From assembly GCA_014649355.1 (NCBI GenBank), contig BMSW01000004.1, positions 388,608 to 452,607 of the forward strand: a DNA stretch of 64,000 bases, read 5' to 3'. The position numbers and the translations under genes are program-made. The stretch comes from Streptomyces althioticus. Lineage in GTDB: Bacteria > Actinomycetota > Actinomycetes > Streptomycetales > Streptomycetaceae. The notes under the pieces were generated by a model that was not told the DNA's origin, did not search any database, and worked only from the letters and a program-made list of their open reading frames with translations. Positions 61,895-64,000 of this stretch are shown in pieces; positions within the stretch are counted from its first letter, which is position 1, and each line of letters begins with the position of its first letter.

Positions 61895-62155
61895 ATGGAC
61901 CAGGCCACCACCACCGCCATCTTCGCCAAGGCCGCGGAGGCCACCAGCTGGAAGCGGACGAACCTCGGCCTCACAGCCAAGGTCGCCCACGACGGATTCG
62001 ACTGGACCGTGCGCCTCCCCGCGGAGGGCGAGGGCCGCGCCTACATCTCCGGCAGCAGCGGCTGGGGCGGCGGCACCGCCGAATACCAGGAGGCCACCTG
62101 GGCCGAGACCGCCCGCATCGTGGACGCCGCGATGGCCGCCACCCGACTCCACTGA
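61895..62155 (+). CDS. Small hypothetical protein
   Basis: 86 residues: WKRTNLGLTAKVAHDGFDWT, a Gly-rich turn (GSSGWGGGTAEYQ) and a helical end. GGGAGG before ATG. First gene of module 4. Not recognised. Confidence 0.65.
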   Translation: MDQATTTAIFAKAAEATSWKRTNLGLTAKVAHDGFDWTVRLPAEGEGRAYISGSSGWGGGTAEYQEATWAETARIVDAAMAATRLH

Positions 62156-62160
62156 CCACC

Positions 62161-62237
<77 letters not shown>

Positions 62238-62258
62238 CCCGCATCCCAAGGAGGCAGC

Positions 62259-64000
62259 ATGGCCACCACCACCCCGGCCAAGACCCCCAGCACCGCCATC
62301 GCCCGCGCCCTGCGGCGCCTGGGCCTCACCCAGGGCAGCGGCAAGGACTTCCGCGTGGAAGGCGAGTACAACGAGGCCCGCGAGCGGGTCGCCACCCGCG
62401 TCCTCCTCCTCACCCGCCACGCGGACGAGACGGTCGCAGCCCGCGCCGACGACATCGAGCAGTGGACCAGCGAAGACGGCGGCTGGTCGTTCACCGTGTG
62501 CGTCCGGTACAGCGACAGCGGCCGCCCGCACTGCACGATCAGCAACGGGCCCGTGGACAAGATCCGCGAGCAGCCGCCCGCCCCGCCCGCCACGAGCCCG
62601 GCCCCCACCCCCGGCGAACGCATCGGGTACACCTGCGGCACCGACGCTGAGGGGGCCCCCTTCCACGTCAACGTCTTCCACGTGGACGGCAGCGACCGCA
62701 CCGTCACCGACAGCGCCGGCGGGACGGAGGTCCTCGAGGGCCCGGCGCAGCCGGACACCGACGAACAGCCCGCCCCGCAGGAGCCCCAGGACGAGCCCCC
62801 GGCGTCCAAGGGGTCGCTGACCATCACCCACACCCGCGCGGACGGCACGCTCCTCGAGGGCTCCCGCAAGGGCGACGGCGTCTACCAGATCGTCCGCCCG
62901 ATCGGCTTCCGCTCGTCCCGCTTGCTCAGCGCGCTCTACATCCAGCGGTCGCGGGACCGCGAGGCGGACCGCTGGCGCATCAACCGCGCGGCCGACGCGC
63001 TGCGCGAGGCCGGGTGGGAGGTCACCGTCACGATCGACGAGGAACAGCGCCGCTCCTTCGAGGAGGCCGAGGCGGAGCGGCTGGAGCGGGCCGCAGAGCG
63101 CACCGAGCGGTTCAGCGACCGCGCCGGCCGGGCTTCCGCCGCCTCCGCCGCCCGCCACAAGGCGGCGCTCGGCGCGCTGGACGGCATCGAGCCCGGCCAG
63201 CCGATCCTCGTCGGCCACCACAGCGAGCGCCGCCACCGCCGCGCCATCGAGCGCAGCGACAGCCACATGCGGAAGTCCATCGAAGAGAGCGGCAAGGCCG
63301 AGTACTACGGCCACCGCGCGGCAGCCGCCGAGAAGTACGAGGAGCGCCGCTACGACCCGAACCGCACCCGGCGCCGGCTGGACAAGCTGCGCGCCGAGCT
63401 GCGCGGCCTGGAGCGGCGCCGGGACAGGACGTCGGCCGCGGGCCGCGACACGAGCCGGACTGAGCGGCTGATCCGCGACGTCACCGAGGAGATCGCCCAC
63501 TGGGAGGCGGTGGTGGAGAAGGCCCGCGAGAGCGGCGTGAAGCTGTGGGAGGCCGACGACTTCGCCCCCGGCGACTTCGCGCTCTACAGCGGCACCTGGT
63601 ACCAGGTGAAGCGGGTCAACCCGAAGACGCTGTCCATCGCGTGGAACCTGCGGCTCACCAAGGCCGTCCTGACGCTGGAGGACGCCACCGACGGCGGCAG
63701 CACCTGGACGTTCGGCATCGACTACAGCAAGGTCAAGGCCCGCTGCCCCGAGGCGGCCATGACCGCGTTCCTCGCCGACGGGAAGATCCCCGGCACCAAG
63801 TCGGCGTGGAAGGCCCACGAGGCGCAGCCCGCCAGCGAGGTCCGCGCCGCACAGGCCGCGAAGCCGAAGACGAAGCGGAAGAAGCGCAGCGACCCGACTG
63901 TCCCGAAGAAGATCCGCGTGGACTGCCGGTGGGACGCCACCGAGGCGCGGCTGATGTACCTCGACGGCAAGGGCCAGCCGCATCCGTCCCGCCAGCCGGT
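62259..64000 (+). CDS. DUF3560-containing protein (3' end outside window)
   Basis: Open for 580 codons to the window edge. ATG 62259 follows AAGGAGG. The N-terminal part has two small repeats (LTITHTRADGTLLEG near residue 188), then ALYIQRSRDREADRWRINRA, a coiled-coil stretch, and the DUF3560 core ARHKAALGALDGIEPGQPIL / VGHHSERRHRRAIERSDSHM. Further on comes a helical LDKLRAELRGLERRRDR and a beta domain. DUF3560 proteins occur on actinobacterial plasmids and phages; function unknown. Confidence 0.85.
   Translation, partial: MATTTPAKTPSTAIARALRRLGLTQGSGKDFRVEGEYNEARERVATRVLLLTRHADETVAARADDIEQWTSEDGGWSFTVCVRYSDSGRPHCTISNGPVDKIREQPPAPPATSPAPTPGERIGYTCGTDAEGAPFHVNVFHVDGSDRTVTDSAGGTEVLEGPAQPDTDEQPAPQEPQDEPPASKGSLTITHTRADGTLLEGSRKGDGVYQIVRPIGFRSSRLLSALYIQRSRDREADRWRINRAADALREAGWEVTVTIDEEQRRSFEEAEAERLERAAERTERFSDRAGRASAASAARHKAALGALDGIEPGQPILVGHHSERRHRRAIERSDSHMRKSIEESGKAEYYGHRAAAAEKYEERRYDPNRTRRRLDKLRAELRGLERRRDRTSAAGRDTSRTERLIRDVTEEIAHWEAVVEKARESGVKLWEADDFAPGDFALYSGTWYQVKRVNPKTLSIAWNLRLTKAVLTLEDATDGGSTWTFGIDYSKVKARCPEAAMTAFLADGKIPGTKSAWKAHEAQPASEVRAAQAAKPKTKRKKRSDPTVPKKIRVDCRWDATEARLMYLDGKGQPHPSRQP

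Overview
The window is very GC-rich, uses GTG and TTG starts freely, packs genes with 4-base ATGA/GTGA overlaps and carries several leaderless promoters. Together with the gene order mfd / orphan methylase / Ser-Thr kinase / mazG / P450 / two rpf genes / eno / divIC / DUF501 / ppx / ndh / cfa / ABC exporter, this points firmly to a Streptomyces chromosome (or a very close relative). That order matches, as I remember it, the S. coelicolor SCO3109 to SCO3089 neighbourhood.

Bases 1 to about 27,125 are core chromosome: DNA repair (mfd), a secreted HNH nuclease, an HsdM-HsdS-like fused methylase without a restriction subunit, a soluble kinase with a TPR-like tail, a SurA-like lipoprotein with the MazG house-cleaning enzyme, a cytochrome P450, two resuscitation-promoting factors (the second behind a c-di-AMP/ydaO-type riboswitch), enolase, the DivIC cell-division protein, exopolyphosphatase, NDH-2 (with a Rex-like operator upstream), a cyclopropane-fatty-acid-synthase-like methyltransferase and a MacB/FtsX-type ABC exporter.

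At 27,126 to 27,212 lies tRNA-Leu(TAA). A tyrosine integrase starts 101 bases after its CCA end, and everything from there to the window end (at least 36.8 kb) looks like one integrated mobile element. No second copy of the tRNA end was seen, so the far junction is outside the window. Its layout is: integrase; a divergent repressor/Cro-like switch with four TGTGCA-type operator sites; a recombination block (YqaJ exonuclease, RecT annealing protein, DEDDh exonuclease, RusA resolvase); paired HTH plus His-Cys-motif proteins; a WhiB regulator; an orphan Phd/YefM antitoxin beside a GIY-YIG protein; a putative replication initiator whose own coding linker contains iteron-like and inverted repeats followed by a base-composition shift; a long run of small Cys-rich genes; a second WhiB; a second divergent switch with a 24-bp operator; four membrane proteins, the first like Streptomyces SpdB plasmid-spread proteins; and a right-hand accessory zone whose gene groups are each preceded by a copy of the same roughly 60-bp element (TTGACCAAA with its inverted TTTGGTCAA). 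This zone includes a PP2C phosphatase, a SWIM zinc finger, DUF6884 and DUF3560 proteins.

No capsid, portal or terminase gene, no FtsK/TraB translocase and no RepSA/Prim-Pol gene is visible. The element therefore combines phage-like replication/recombination with plasmid-like spread proteins and does not match a textbook AICE or prophage from this window alone. The two strongest unexplained signals are the 19 counted copies of the palindrome GTCCGGAC, clustered and spaced near multiples of 11 bp regardless of reading frame, and the four-copy TTGACCAAA regulatory element. A 54-base C run at 62,169 sits in the loop of a perfect hairpin and may be a sequencing artefact.
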